From positions 1 through 64,000 of the forward strand of contig NZ_WKEQ01000013.1 in NCBI RefSeq assembly GCF_021605415.1: DNA of 64,000 nt, given 5' to 3'. Origin of the DNA: Pseudomonas syringae (GTDB taxonomy: Bacteria > Pseudomonadota > Gammaproteobacteria > Pseudomonadales > Pseudomonadaceae). Below are positions 31,189-39,182 of this stretch, piece by piece. Position 1 is the stretch's first letter. Each line of letters begins with the position of its first letter. The translations under genes and the position numbers were made by a program. The notes under the pieces were generated by a model that worked only from the letters and a program-made list of their open reading frames with translations, was not told the DNA's origin and did no database searches.

Positions 31189-32505
31189 ATGGGCCAATGG
31201 CTCGATAGCGTGACGGGTTGGCTGGCGGCCAATCCGCAGTGGCTGGCGGCGGCAGTGTTTCTCGTCGCCTTTGTGGAATGCCTGGCGATTGCCGGATTGA
31301 TCGTGCCCGGAACGGTGTTGATGTTTGCCGTGGCGGTGATGGCGGGCAGCGGTGCGCTGTCGTTGAGCGAAACGTTGCTGCTGGGGTTTCTCGGAGGGAT
31401 CCTCGGCGACGTCGTCTCTTACTTGGTGGGCCGTCACTTTCACCAAAACATCCGACGCCTGCCAGGCTTGCGTCATCATCCGGAATGGATTGCCGGCGCC
31501 GAGTCCTATTTCCAGCGTTATGGCATCGCCAGCCTATTGGTCGGGCGCTTTATCGGGCCATTGCGGCCGATGCTGCCGATGGTGGCCGGCATGTTCGACA
31601 TGCCGTTCCTGCGCTTCGCTGCTGTCAGCCTGCTGGCCGCCGCCGGTTGGAGCCTTGCGTACTTGCTGCCAGGCTGGGCGACCGGTGCCGCGATTCGCTT
31701 GCCATTGCCTGAAGGGTTCTGGGCTGAAGCAGGCATTGTCGCTGCGGCCATTGCCCTGATGGTCGGTATCAGCGCGAACAGCAGCCTGCGCCGCCATCGC
31801 CGGGCAACGATCTGGATCAGCAGCATGAGCCTGTTGATCCTGATCGGCCTGTTCATCGGTTATCCGTACCTGACCGCGCTGGATCAAGGCGTCATGACCC
31901 TCGTCCAGGAGCATCGCAGCCCGGCGCTCGATGAAGTGGCGGTCGTGCTGACGCTGATCGGCGAATTCCGCAACATGCTGCTGTTCAGCGCACTGCTCAC
32001 CGCCTTATTGCTGATGTGCCGGCAATGGCGGCAAGCGCTGTTCGTCGGTGGCACCTTGCTCGTCACGGCGATGGCCAACACCGGCACTAAGATGTTTTTC
32101 GCCCGGGTACGTCCAGAAGTGCTGACCGATCCGTTGACCAGTTACAGCATGCCCAGCGGTCATGCGTCGGGATCGTTCGCGCTGTTCCTGACGCTCGCCG
32201 TGCTGGCCGGGCGCGGCCAGCCACCACGGATGCGCCTGACCTGGCTATTGCTCGGGTGCCTGCCGGCGCTGTCGATTGCCTTGTCGCGGGTTTATCTCGG
32301 CGCGCATTGGCCGACCGATGTGCTGGCCGGCGCCATGCTCGCCGCGTGTGTCTGCGCCGCCGGCCTGTGGCTGAGCCAGCGTCGCGCACCGCTTGAGGCG
32401 ATGCCGTTCAAGGTCTGGTGGCTGATTCTGCCGGCACTATTGGCGATGTTCGGCTTTTTCGTCTTGCGCCACTTACCGCACACGATGCTGCGTTACGCCT
32501 ATTAG
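31189..32505 (+). CDS. DedA-PAP2 fusion membrane protein
   Basis: The 438-residue inner-membrane protein fuses two lipid-related domains. Residues about 15-185 are a DedA/SNARE-assoc domain (GLIVPGTVLMF, GGILGDVVSYLVGR, and the RFIGPLRPMLPMVAGM arginine motif). Residues about 260-410 are a PAP2 phosphatase with its three motifs: KMFFARVRP, MPSGHASG and SRVYLGAHWPTD. DedA proteins flip undecaprenyl phosphate or phosphatidylethanolamine, and PAP2 enzymes dephosphorylate lipid pyrophosphates, so the fusion could couple lipid-carrier dephosphorylation and recycling (inference). The start at 31189 has GGAG nine bases upstream; the ATG at 31174 lacks one. Confidence 0.9.
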   Translation: MGQWLDSVTGWLAANPQWLAAAVFLVAFVECLAIAGLIVPGTVLMFAVAVMAGSGALSLSETLLLGFLGGILGDVVSYLVGRHFHQNIRRLPGLRHHPEWIAGAESYFQRYGIASLLVGRFIGPLRPMLPMVAGMFDMPFLRFAAVSLLAAAGWSLAYLLPGWATGAAIRLPLPEGFWAEAGIVAAAIALMVGISANSSLRRHRRATIWISSMSLLILIGLFIGYPYLTALDQGVMTLVQEHRSPALDEVAVVLTLIGEFRNMLLFSALLTALLLMCRQWRQALFVGGTLLVTAMANTGTKMFFARVRPEVLTDPLTSYSMPSGHASGSFALFLTLAVLAGRGQPPRMRLTWLLLGCLPALSIALSRVYLGAHWPTDVLAGAMLAACVCAAGLWLSQRRAPLEAMPFKVWWLILPALLAMFGFFVLRHLPHTMLRYAY

Positions 32506-32515
32506 CACTGCAACC

Positions 32516-32549
32516 TATGACTTCGGCGCAGGTACACGCCGAAGTCATA
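32516..32549. terminator. Bidirectional terminator between the DedA-PAP2 gene and the 185-residue protein gene
   Basis: A perfect 13-bp stem TATGACTTCGGCG (32516-32528) against CGCCGAAGTCATA (32537-32549) with an 8-base loop is followed by CTTTTCT. It lies between convergent genes, and the last bases of the minus-strand gene overlap it. Confidence 0.85.
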
Positions 32550-33102
32550 CTTTTCTGAGAACGAACGTGCAAGGCAACCCATTAAAAGCATGGTGAACCG
32601 TCTTGTTGGGATTTGCGTCCATGAAAAACCTGACGCTATTTTCATCACCCAGATACAACCCCCTGTTTCTTTCTTCACTGACCCACGAGAGTGACATCGG
32701 ACTGAACTGAAAATCCTTGGCCGCCGTCAACTTTCCGTAAGTATTTTCCAGAGAGAAGTAACTTCCCAGGGTTTTCGTCCCCTGCGCCACTCTTAGCGCT
32801 CTCGGTTCTCCACTCATTTCAAGATGCCAGCCAAAATAGGCTCCCGGCGTTCTTGCATAAATGACATAGCGATTATTGTCCGGAACGAACTCCAACAATA
32901 ACGGTGTTGCTTCATCGTCATCCGCGAGTGTCACGATTGGCCCACTTCGCGGATTATTGATCGCTATTTCTGCCTCAAGGCGTTGCCTTGTCGTCAATCG
33001 CGGACGCAGCAAGCGTTGTTCCATCACATATTTGTTTAACATCAACGGTATTCCGTTAACAAACAGCGTGGCCATGAACGGATCTATTTTATTACCTGCC
33101 AT
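32545..33102 (-). CDS. Unknown 185-residue protein next to the toxin genes
   Basis: The ATG at 33102 has an excellent AAGGAAG five bases upstream, which decides the start over an in-frame codon at 33144. The 185-residue product has no signal peptide and no membrane helix. It alternates hydrophobic and polar residues with repeated aromatic strands (NRYVIYARTPGAYFGWHLEM, GSYFSLENTYGK, RGLYLGDENSVRFFMD), which suggests an all-beta fold such as a beta-trefoil; that is a guess. Base composition is lower in GC than flanking core genes. It is transcribed with the 76-residue gene upstream, divergent from the large toxin-like genes. It could be an accessory, lectin-like or protective protein. Confidence 0.6.
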   Translation of the reverse strand: MAGNKIDPFMATLFVNGIPLMLNKYVMEQRLLRPRLTTRQRLEAEIAINNPRSGPIVTLADDDEATPLLLEFVPDNNRYVIYARTPGAYFGWHLEMSGEPRALRVAQGTKTLGSYFSLENTYGKLTAAKDFQFSPMSLSWVSEERNRGLYLGDENSVRFFMDANPNKTVHHAFNGLPCTFVLRKV

Positions 33103-33140
33103 AACTACTTCCTTACTTACAAGTCCATTTGTAATACCGC

Positions 33141-33371
33141 TCAACCAACTGAAATACCCGCCGTCACGCCTGAGGATACCTGCGCTGAAACACTTGCCGC
33201 AGGCGCGCCCTTTACGCGCCTGCGTTTGCGTCGCTCAATGATTGCCGAATCAGCGTAATACCCGGCCGCTTCAACAATATTGTCGGTATTCGGATCCGTA
33301 CTGGCGTATTTGAGAATATAGCGCCCGACAATGTCATCCCAAAAAGCCCATTCATCTTCATATATTTTCAT
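33141..33371 (-). CDS. Unknown 76-residue protein
   Basis: The small product starts MKIYEDEWAFWDDIVGRYIL at an ATG with GGAG seven bases upstream. A longer frame from 33548 would put a hydrophobic stretch in front and has no ribosome site. It has an acidic/aromatic N-terminal half, then a basic patch (ERRKRRRVKG) and an Ala/Ser/Val-rich tail. It precedes the 185-residue gene by 38 bp in the same orientation. I do not recognise it. The AT-rich region 33372-33554 upstream is the divergent promoter region shared with the large gene. Confidence 0.5.
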   Translation of the reverse strand: MKIYEDEWAFWDDIVGRYILKYASTDPNTDNIVEAAGYYADSAIIERRKRRRVKGAPAASVSAQVSSGVTAGISVG

Positions 33372-33554
33372 GACCACTCCATTCGAAAAAACCAGCTCGC
33401 ACTTCACGCTAAGTTGGAAAAACACAAAAAACAAACGCAAACCCATACAAAACAAGACTACACATCCGGACAAATAAACGTCCTGAACACTTGCTCGTCG
33501 CCATGCCAAATTAGATGACGACCCGGCCACCCAACAACGCACGAGCATGTTTTT

Positions 33555-36500
33555 GTGACTAATTTATCTACGAATGACAATCAGGCAATACAGTTGGTAT
33601 CGCTTGTCAGGATTTCCGATATTGAAACGCCGTCTATTTCGGAAACAATCGATAATCCCCCGATGACAGGCAAGCCCCCTTCGCTGCGCAAGCTCGACAA
33701 ACTCTTCGGCCCACTGCAAATCGGCGAAATCGCCGTCAGCCGTCGCGAGCTACAGGCGCTCGGCGGCAAATTCAACGGCGAGGCCATCAGTGCCGCCAAT
33801 ACTTATTTCTCGGAGCCTGGCCAGGACTTCATCGATGGGCTGTCGTTTGACCCGGTCAAGGTTGAGCACCGGATCAAAACGGCGAGTACGCAAGACAGCG
33901 AACTGATCACGACCCTGTTGTATGAAATCGCCACCCATCGCTCGGTGGACAGCGCGCCCCTGATGCGCCAGTTGCCGGCCGGCGCCGCTGCTGTGGAGAT
34001 CAACAAAGTCGCCGGTTTGCTCAACTCCATCCAGCGTATCGATATCCACAGAAGTCCGTTGAGCGACCACTTACCGAGCTGGGTCGATAAAACCAAGAGT
34101 CGCGCCATGACTGGAATGGGCGTCGGCATGCAAGCCTATGGTTTTTACAGCGCCTATGTCGGCGCCGTCGATGCGTTGAAAAAAGGCGAGCTGGGCGAAG
34201 TGGCGATCAACGTCGGCGGTGCGGTGGCCGAGATAGGTTCACTGACCCTGGAATATTCCCTGAGCAAAGCCGGCGAGAAGATGATCCGCAATGGCATGAC
34301 GACCTTCCAGCAGTTCGGCAAAACCACCACGGGACTGAGGTTGAGCCGAGGCGCGGGGCTGATCGCCAGCGCGCTGACGCTGCCGTTCGATTTGTACACC
34401 GCGATCACCGCGTTCAACGATGCAGCCAAGGCGCAAGGCAAAGCCGCGCAGGATCTCTACGTCACCGGCGGCCTCAGCGTATTCAGCGCGAGCCTGTCGC
34501 TGATGCTCGGCGGCGCGGCGCTGCTGGGGTTCAAGGCTGCCGGCCCGATCGGCATTGCCGCTGCGGCCATCATGATTGTCGGCGCGAAGATATACGCCGC
34601 CGCCCGCCAAGTGGATGACATCGACGACTACATCGAACTGAGCGTGCACGAGCGCTGGCGCGCGGGCTGGTTCGCGTTCACCGGACAGAGCCAGGATCAG
34701 GAATTGATGGATCGCTTCACCATCGCCAAAACCTGGAGCGATTACGCCAAGGCCTTGGAAAGCAAAAGCATCGGCTGGCTCAACAAGGAGCTCAAGGAAA
34801 GTGTCGAGGCGGTGGTGAACGGTCGTTTCGAAGTGACGATGCAACCCACGCGGATCTACAAGTACCGGTGGGACGAGGCACTGGGCGAGTCGTCGTTCAC
34901 CACAACCAACATGCCAGCCATCCTCGAAGTCGATGACGATTACGATGCCACCCAAGGCCTGCCGTCCGGCGATACACGCGTCATTAACGGGCAGGCCGGT
35001 GCTGACAAGGGTGTGCTCTGGCAACTGGGCGGCGGCAACGACACGGTGAAGGGCCTCAAGACCAAGCCGAATTTTTTCAATTATGGCGCCGGCAAAAAAG
35101 GCCTCACGGGGGGCGAAAAGGATGACACCTTCGTCTTCCAGACCGCATCCGAGACGCTCGAGACAACCCCAAGCGGTGACCGGGTCAGTGCATTGCGAGG
35201 CGGCGACGGTAATGATCTTCTGTGGCTGCAGGGCAAACACTCGCGCAAAGATCATGGCGCGAACGTGCCTCCCTACCTCGGCTACGACATCGACCTGAAC
35301 CTGGGAAAGATGAGTCTGCGCCCGGCCGACCAAACGGCCGAACCGGTGCTGCACACGCGGCTGGAAAGCATCGAAAAAGTCGAAACACTGGCCGGTGCGA
35401 AGAACCGCGTGACCGGCTCGGACAGGAATGAAGTGATTGCCGCCAATGGCGAGGACGTGATCGACGCCGGCGCCGGTGACGATCATGTCTTGACTCGAGG
35501 CAGCCACGTCATCGTCAACGGTGGCAGCGGCGCCGATGCCTATACGCTCGATCCGATGAGCAATTTCGTCTCCATCACAGAAGACGGCCAAGAGCAGAGC
35601 ACGGTGTATCTGGGCGTGCCGCTCGAATCCATTCAGAGCTGGCGACTTACCGGCGACGCGCTGGTGATCGAATCGCTGCGTGACGATCATCCGCAAACCG
35701 CACAACGCCGACTGGCGATCGAATCGGTCTACGAAAGCCGTGATGGCGAACGGTCGCTGCATAACGACAAGTGGCTGTTCATCACCACCGATGGCTATCA
35801 CCTGCAACCGGACTGGCCGCAAGCAAACGCCACCTTCACTGATCAGCCAGTCAACCTCATTGTCGTTAAGCCAGGCAATGCCAAGGCGTCCCCCGCCCTG
35901 CTGAATGGCCAACCGGAAAACATTCCCAAAGGCTTGAACTCGTTTTACTACGTCTCCCGCGCAACCCGACAGGCGACGGTCGTTGCGCGCCCTGAGGCGA
36001 AGGTGTGCAGAACTACGCTTTACCTGGATTTCGACAGCGCGGAAATCGCCGAGGTCCGGTTCATTTATGTCGTCGAGTCGACAGTACAGGGGGCGTTCAA
36101 AGTGCTCGGCTACGATCGCAGCCATTTCACGCTGACCTTCAAAGGAGGCGGCATGGTGAGCCTTCATGGCGGCATGTCCGAAGATACAAGCAAGAAAACC
36201 AACAGGGGCGCTGGCATTCTCGCTGGGCCGTGGGCAATCAATCACGAGTTCATTCTGGTGATGCGCGACGGTGTTTCCTACCGCCTCGATTACCCGGCGA
36301 ACAACTACGCTGACGATGCCGCCCACAGCGGATACCGCTCAATTCAAAGCCCCACCTCATTGCGCGAGCGCGCCGGTAAATACCTGTTCGTCAAACCTTC
36401 TCGCGAAAAACGCGTACTCAAGCGCACCCCGCAACGGATCGATTTTGAGGTAGCGGCGCACAACGCGATGTATTGGCTTGAGGGACGCTCGGCGACTTAT

Positions 36501-36803
36501 GAAATCTATCCGGCCAGCAATACCCGCATCGAACTGTCGACTGCAGCCGAAGACGCGGAACGTTCAGGCTCCAGCACCTGGAACATTCATCTGGGCCACC
36601 TCACGGAGCGGATCAGCCACGCCGACCTGAGCTTGAGCGACAATTTGCTCAAGATCGGCAGCATCCACGTTCAACTGCCGGACAGTAACGATCCGCTGCT
36701 ACCGCTGGAAACCGTCACCGTCGTCCTCGCATCGGGCGATCGCTACGAGGTCGACGCCCTGTTTGAATTGATCACGCCCGTCGACGCACCAACCGAATTT
36801 TGA
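33555..36803 (+). CDS. Large RTX-like protein with hydrophobic (possible pore/translocation) region
   Basis: The 1082-residue product lacks a Sec signal. Its segments are: a helical N-terminal part (1-180); a Gly/Ala-rich hydrophobic region (about 186-350) with several potential membrane-inserting helices (around 186-235, 265-290, 303-327 and 330-350) ending in a charged DDIDDYIELSVHERWRAGW; degenerate RTX nonapeptide-like motifs at 491-498 (LGGGNDTV), 549-555 (GGDGNDL), 639-644 (GAGDDH) and 655-661 (NGGSGAD); and a long beta-rich C-terminal part. This order (hydrophobic region then RTX-like repeats) recalls the translocation and C-terminal parts of Mcf/FitD-type insect toxins, but the similarity is inferred by eye. 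The start is a GTG with a weak ribosome site. The next gene begins 43 bp downstream. Confidence 0.75.
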   Translation: MTNLSTNDNQAIQLVSLVRISDIETPSISETIDNPPMTGKPPSLRKLDKLFGPLQIGEIAVSRRELQALGGKFNGEAISAANTYFSEPGQDFIDGLSFDPVKVEHRIKTASTQDSELITTLLYEIATHRSVDSAPLMRQLPAGAAAVEINKVAGLLNSIQRIDIHRSPLSDHLPSWVDKTKSRAMTGMGVGMQAYGFYSAYVGAVDALKKGELGEVAINVGGAVAEIGSLTLEYSLSKAGEKMIRNGMTTFQQFGKTTTGLRLSRGAGLIASALTLPFDLYTAITAFNDAAKAQGKAAQDLYVTGGLSVFSASLSLMLGGAALLGFKAAGPIGIAAAAIMIVGAKIYAAARQVDDIDDYIELSVHERWRAGWFAFTGQSQDQELMDRFTIAKTWSDYAKALESKSIGWLNKELKESVEAVVNGRFEVTMQPTRIYKYRWDEALGESSFTTTNMPAILEVDDDYDATQGLPSGDTRVINGQAGADKGVLWQLGGGNDTVKGLKTKPNFFNYGAGKKGLTGGEKDDTFVFQTASETLETTPSGDRVSALRGGDGNDLLWLQGKHSRKDHGANVPPYLGYDIDLNLGKMSLRPADQTAEPVLHTRLESIEKVETLAGAKNRVTGSDRNEVIAANGEDVIDAGAGDDHVLTRGSHVIVNGGSGADAYTLDPMSNFVSITEDGQEQSTVYLGVPLESIQSWRLTGDALVIESLRDDHPQTAQRRLAIESVYESRDGERSLHNDKWLFITTDGYHLQPDWPQANATFTDQPVNLIVVKPGNAKASPALLNGQPENIPKGLNSFYYVSRATRQATVVARPEAKVCRTTLYLDFDSAEIAEVRFIYVVESTVQGAFKVLGYDRSHFTLTFKGGGMVSLHGGMSEDTSKKTNRGAGILAGPWAINHEFILVMRDGVSYRLDYPANNYADDAAHSGYRSIQSPTSLRERAGKYLFVKPSREKRVLKRTPQRIDFEVAAHNAMYWLEGRSATYEIYPASNTRIELSTAAEDAERSGSSTWNIHLGHLTERISHADLSLSDNLLKIGSIHVQLPDSNDPLLPLETVTVVLASGDRYEVDALFELITPVDAPTEF

Positions 36804-36846
36804 ACACCCCGTCCAACCCGCCGCTCAATCGTCAAGGAATGACACG

Positions 36847-38541
36847 ATGCGACCTAAACCACCCGTTACTCAGAACCCGCCCCGGATCACTCAGCCAACG
36901 GCCATCACCCCGCCCCACGGGCGACCGGACGGCGAAGCACCACTGGTGCGCCCGCCGCAGCCAAGCCATGCCACGCTGCGGCCCGGTGCAACGCCAGACA
37001 TCAATCTTCACGGTTCCGCCGATCAACCTGCCGCCGGTACTTCGACTCGCTCAGGTGTGGCAATCACCGATTTGCCGGACTTTGTGACGAATCAATCCGG
37101 ACTGACGCCGCCACTGAACCGTTATCTGCTCAAGCCCGCCATGCTGCGCGGCCTGCAACCGGCCGATGACGAAGGATTTCGCTACATCGTCGGGCGCAAG
37201 TTCGTCGATGTGAAGGATGTTGGCACCGTCTATGTCGAGTACGACGCCAGCGTTGAGGCGTATCGGGCGATGGATCTGTACAAAAAACTGCCGTCGGGCC
37301 CTGCGCTTTACAAAATCAGCGGTGAAGCGACGTGGAGTGCCGAAAAGCCGGGTACCAAACGCCCGCATCCGGATGGCGTCGGCATCAGCGACCCGCAGGC
37401 AAAACGAAGCAAAGCCATAGACCTGAATAAATTGCGAACCGAACTGAACAACGATTTGCTGCCACGGCTGTTTCCCGCAGAAACATCCGACCAAATCGCC
37501 CAGCGCTTGCGTGATTTCAACTTGTCGCCGGAACAACACGAGCGGCTTCGTCAGGATCTGCTGAAGGAATTGCGCATCCCGCAATGGGCCGAGCAACACA
37601 AAATCCTGTCGCTTGATGCCGACGCCACTGATCGCTTCGATCACCTGCATGCCGAAATCGAACCGCTGATATTGCATTTGCGCAACGGCACGGCCACAAA
37701 CCGTGGCCTGACGGATTTTGAAGACAGCGTCAGCAGAGCGTTTCTGGACGCGTTTCTGGTCAAGCTGGGTTATCGGCGCAACAAGAACGATTGCCTGTAC
37801 CGCACCGACATTCCCGGGTTGTTCCGCGCCGACGAGCGCACCCCGTTTGAGCTGGATGACAGTGGCCGGATGCTGCCGCGCATGAAGCATCCGCCGGGCG
37901 CAACCAGCGAAAAACCGATCAGCGCCACCATCAGTCTGGACTCGGTCAAAACTTACGCCAGCGGTACGCCCGATCCGCAATACCTGACCTACAACAGTCA
38001 ACGAAACAAATACCCGGGGAAGAGTCCGGATGATTCCGACGACGGCTCAAGCTCGGACAGCAGTGAAAGCTCCGAGAGCGAATGGTCGGACTCCGCCGTA
38101 TCGCTGGATTCGGAGCGAAATTACGAGACCACCCGACACAATCAGAAGGTCATCTTCACCTACGCCATCGACACGCGAGGCATGGAAGTGGTGTTGGCGG
38201 AAGAGAACATTTTTTTCAATCTCGGGGCGCAGCGCAGAGGCGCGTGGTTTCCGGAGGATGACCTGGAGGCGCTGATCTCTGCGTCCAGAAGCGGTATCAC
38301 CACTGATCGCATCTGGCTGCTCGACTCCAGCCTCACGCGGGGAGCGAAAATCGACGATGTCGTCGCTCAGGCTGAAACCGGCTTTTTACGCAACAGCATC
38401 GAGGACAGAACCCACGCCGGCTCCCGCAACCAACACGAGTATGACGCCTTGATCGACGCGGCCGCCGACGCCGGCAAACCGATCCTTGATCTGCCAGCAG
38501 GCAGGCCCTGGTTCGCTAACGACATTGTCTGGCCCGAATAA
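36847..38541 (+). CDS. Putative cholera-toxin-like ADP-ribosyltransferase
   Basis: The 564-residue protein has a Pro-rich N terminus (1-60), a mixed domain (about 85-300), then a region resembling the A subunit of cholera and heat-labile enterotoxins. FRADERTPFELDDSGRMLPR (326-345) matches the CTA segment YRADSRPPDEI..GGLMPR, making Arg327 the NAD-binding arginine. ISATISLDS (358-366) matches VSTSISLRS, the Ser-Thr-Ser strand. VIFTYAIDTRGM (435-446) matches the CTA strand before the catalytic loop. PEDDLEAL (469-476) supplies Glu474 as the likely catalytic glutamate, with Asp472 where CTA has the first Glu of ExE. A Ser/Asp/Glu-rich insert (393-423) interrupts the fold. There is no Sec signal. 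AAGGA lies eight bases before the ATG, 43 bp after the large gene, so the two are probably one operon. Confidence 0.72.
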   Translation: MRPKPPVTQNPPRITQPTAITPPHGRPDGEAPLVRPPQPSHATLRPGATPDINLHGSADQPAAGTSTRSGVAITDLPDFVTNQSGLTPPLNRYLLKPAMLRGLQPADDEGFRYIVGRKFVDVKDVGTVYVEYDASVEAYRAMDLYKKLPSGPALYKISGEATWSAEKPGTKRPHPDGVGISDPQAKRSKAIDLNKLRTELNNDLLPRLFPAETSDQIAQRLRDFNLSPEQHERLRQDLLKELRIPQWAEQHKILSLDADATDRFDHLHAEIEPLILHLRNGTATNRGLTDFEDSVSRAFLDAFLVKLGYRRNKNDCLYRTDIPGLFRADERTPFELDDSGRMLPRMKHPPGATSEKPISATISLDSVKTYASGTPDPQYLTYNSQRNKYPGKSPDDSDDGSSSDSSESSESEWSDSAVSLDSERNYETTRHNQKVIFTYAIDTRGMEVVLAEENIFFNLGAQRRGAWFPEDDLEALISASRSGITTDRIWLLDSSLTRGAKIDDVVAQAETGFLRNSIEDRTHAGSRNQHEYDALIDAAADAGKPILDLPAGRPWFANDIVWPE

Positions 38542-38580
38542 GCAGCTCTGACGAGGTCGAGCGATGCCGCCTGCCCCGTC

Positions 38581-39171
38581 CTAGGCGAATAACTCGCCCT
38601 GCAACTCATCGAGCAGCGCCTGGATCGCATCCAGTCGCTGCTGCGGGTCATCCAGTTGCAGCAGATCGAGTTTGTCTTCTTCGGCAAACGGCAGCAGATA
38701 CGCCAACTGATTGGCCAATGACTGCTGCCCTGTCGCTTCGATGCCCATGTGCAGCGCTTCGACCATCGGGTGTTCGGCGAGGGCCGTGAGCAATGCGACC
38801 AGATCGGCATCCTCGTCCTGCAGCGGCTGCTCGGGCTCGTCTTCCAGCCACTCGACATCGGCGACCATCAATTGATCGCGCAGAACCTCGGTACGCAGGA
38901 CGTTGAAGCGCCGCCCGCCCTGCACGCGAATCCCCAGCAAACCGTTTTCCTGCTGCTGGAAATCGATGATCCGTGCCTCGCAACCGACCAGCGCAAAACC
39001 TTCCGGCGCGGCGCCGACTTCGCTGCCTTCAAGAATGCATACCACGCCAAATCCGCCGCCCTGCTTCATGCAGCGGCCGATCATGTCCAGGTAGCGCGCT
39101 TCGAAGATCTGCAAATCCAGGTTGCAGCCGGGAAACAGCACTGTGTTCAACGGGAAAAGCGGCAGGCTCAT
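38581..39171 (-). CDS. LON N-terminal (PUA-like) domain protein
   Basis: The 196-residue protein is a stand-alone Lon substrate-binding domain: LPLFPLNTVLFPGCNLDLQIFEARYLDMI at the start, FGVVCI, and GCEARIIDFQQ. It lacks the AAA+ and protease parts of Lon, and its function in bacteria is unclear. Two ATGs six bases apart are possible; the one at 39171 has AAGGA at the better distance (8 bases). The gene faces the toxin-like operon with a 39-bp gap that holds no clear terminator. Confidence 0.88.
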   Translation of the reverse strand: MSLPLFPLNTVLFPGCNLDLQIFEARYLDMIGRCMKQGGGFGVVCILEGSEVGAAPEGFALVGCEARIIDFQQQENGLLGIRVQGGRRFNVLRTEVLRDQLMVADVEWLEDEPEQPLQDEDADLVALLTALAEHPMVEALHMGIEATGQQSLANQLAYLLPFAEEDKLDLLQLDDPQQRLDAIQALLDELQGELFA

Positions 39172-39182
39172 AGACATTTTCC

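Noticed and set aside
34239..36326. A 695-codon minus-strand frame inside the large RTX-like gene
   Set aside because: The plus-strand frame is longer, has RTX-like motifs and sits in an operon. The minus frame has biased composition and no motif.
36800..37087. A 95-codon frame between and overlapping the two toxin-like genes
   Set aside because: It starts with TTG inside the stop region, lacks a ribosome site and overlaps the start of the ART-like gene in another frame.
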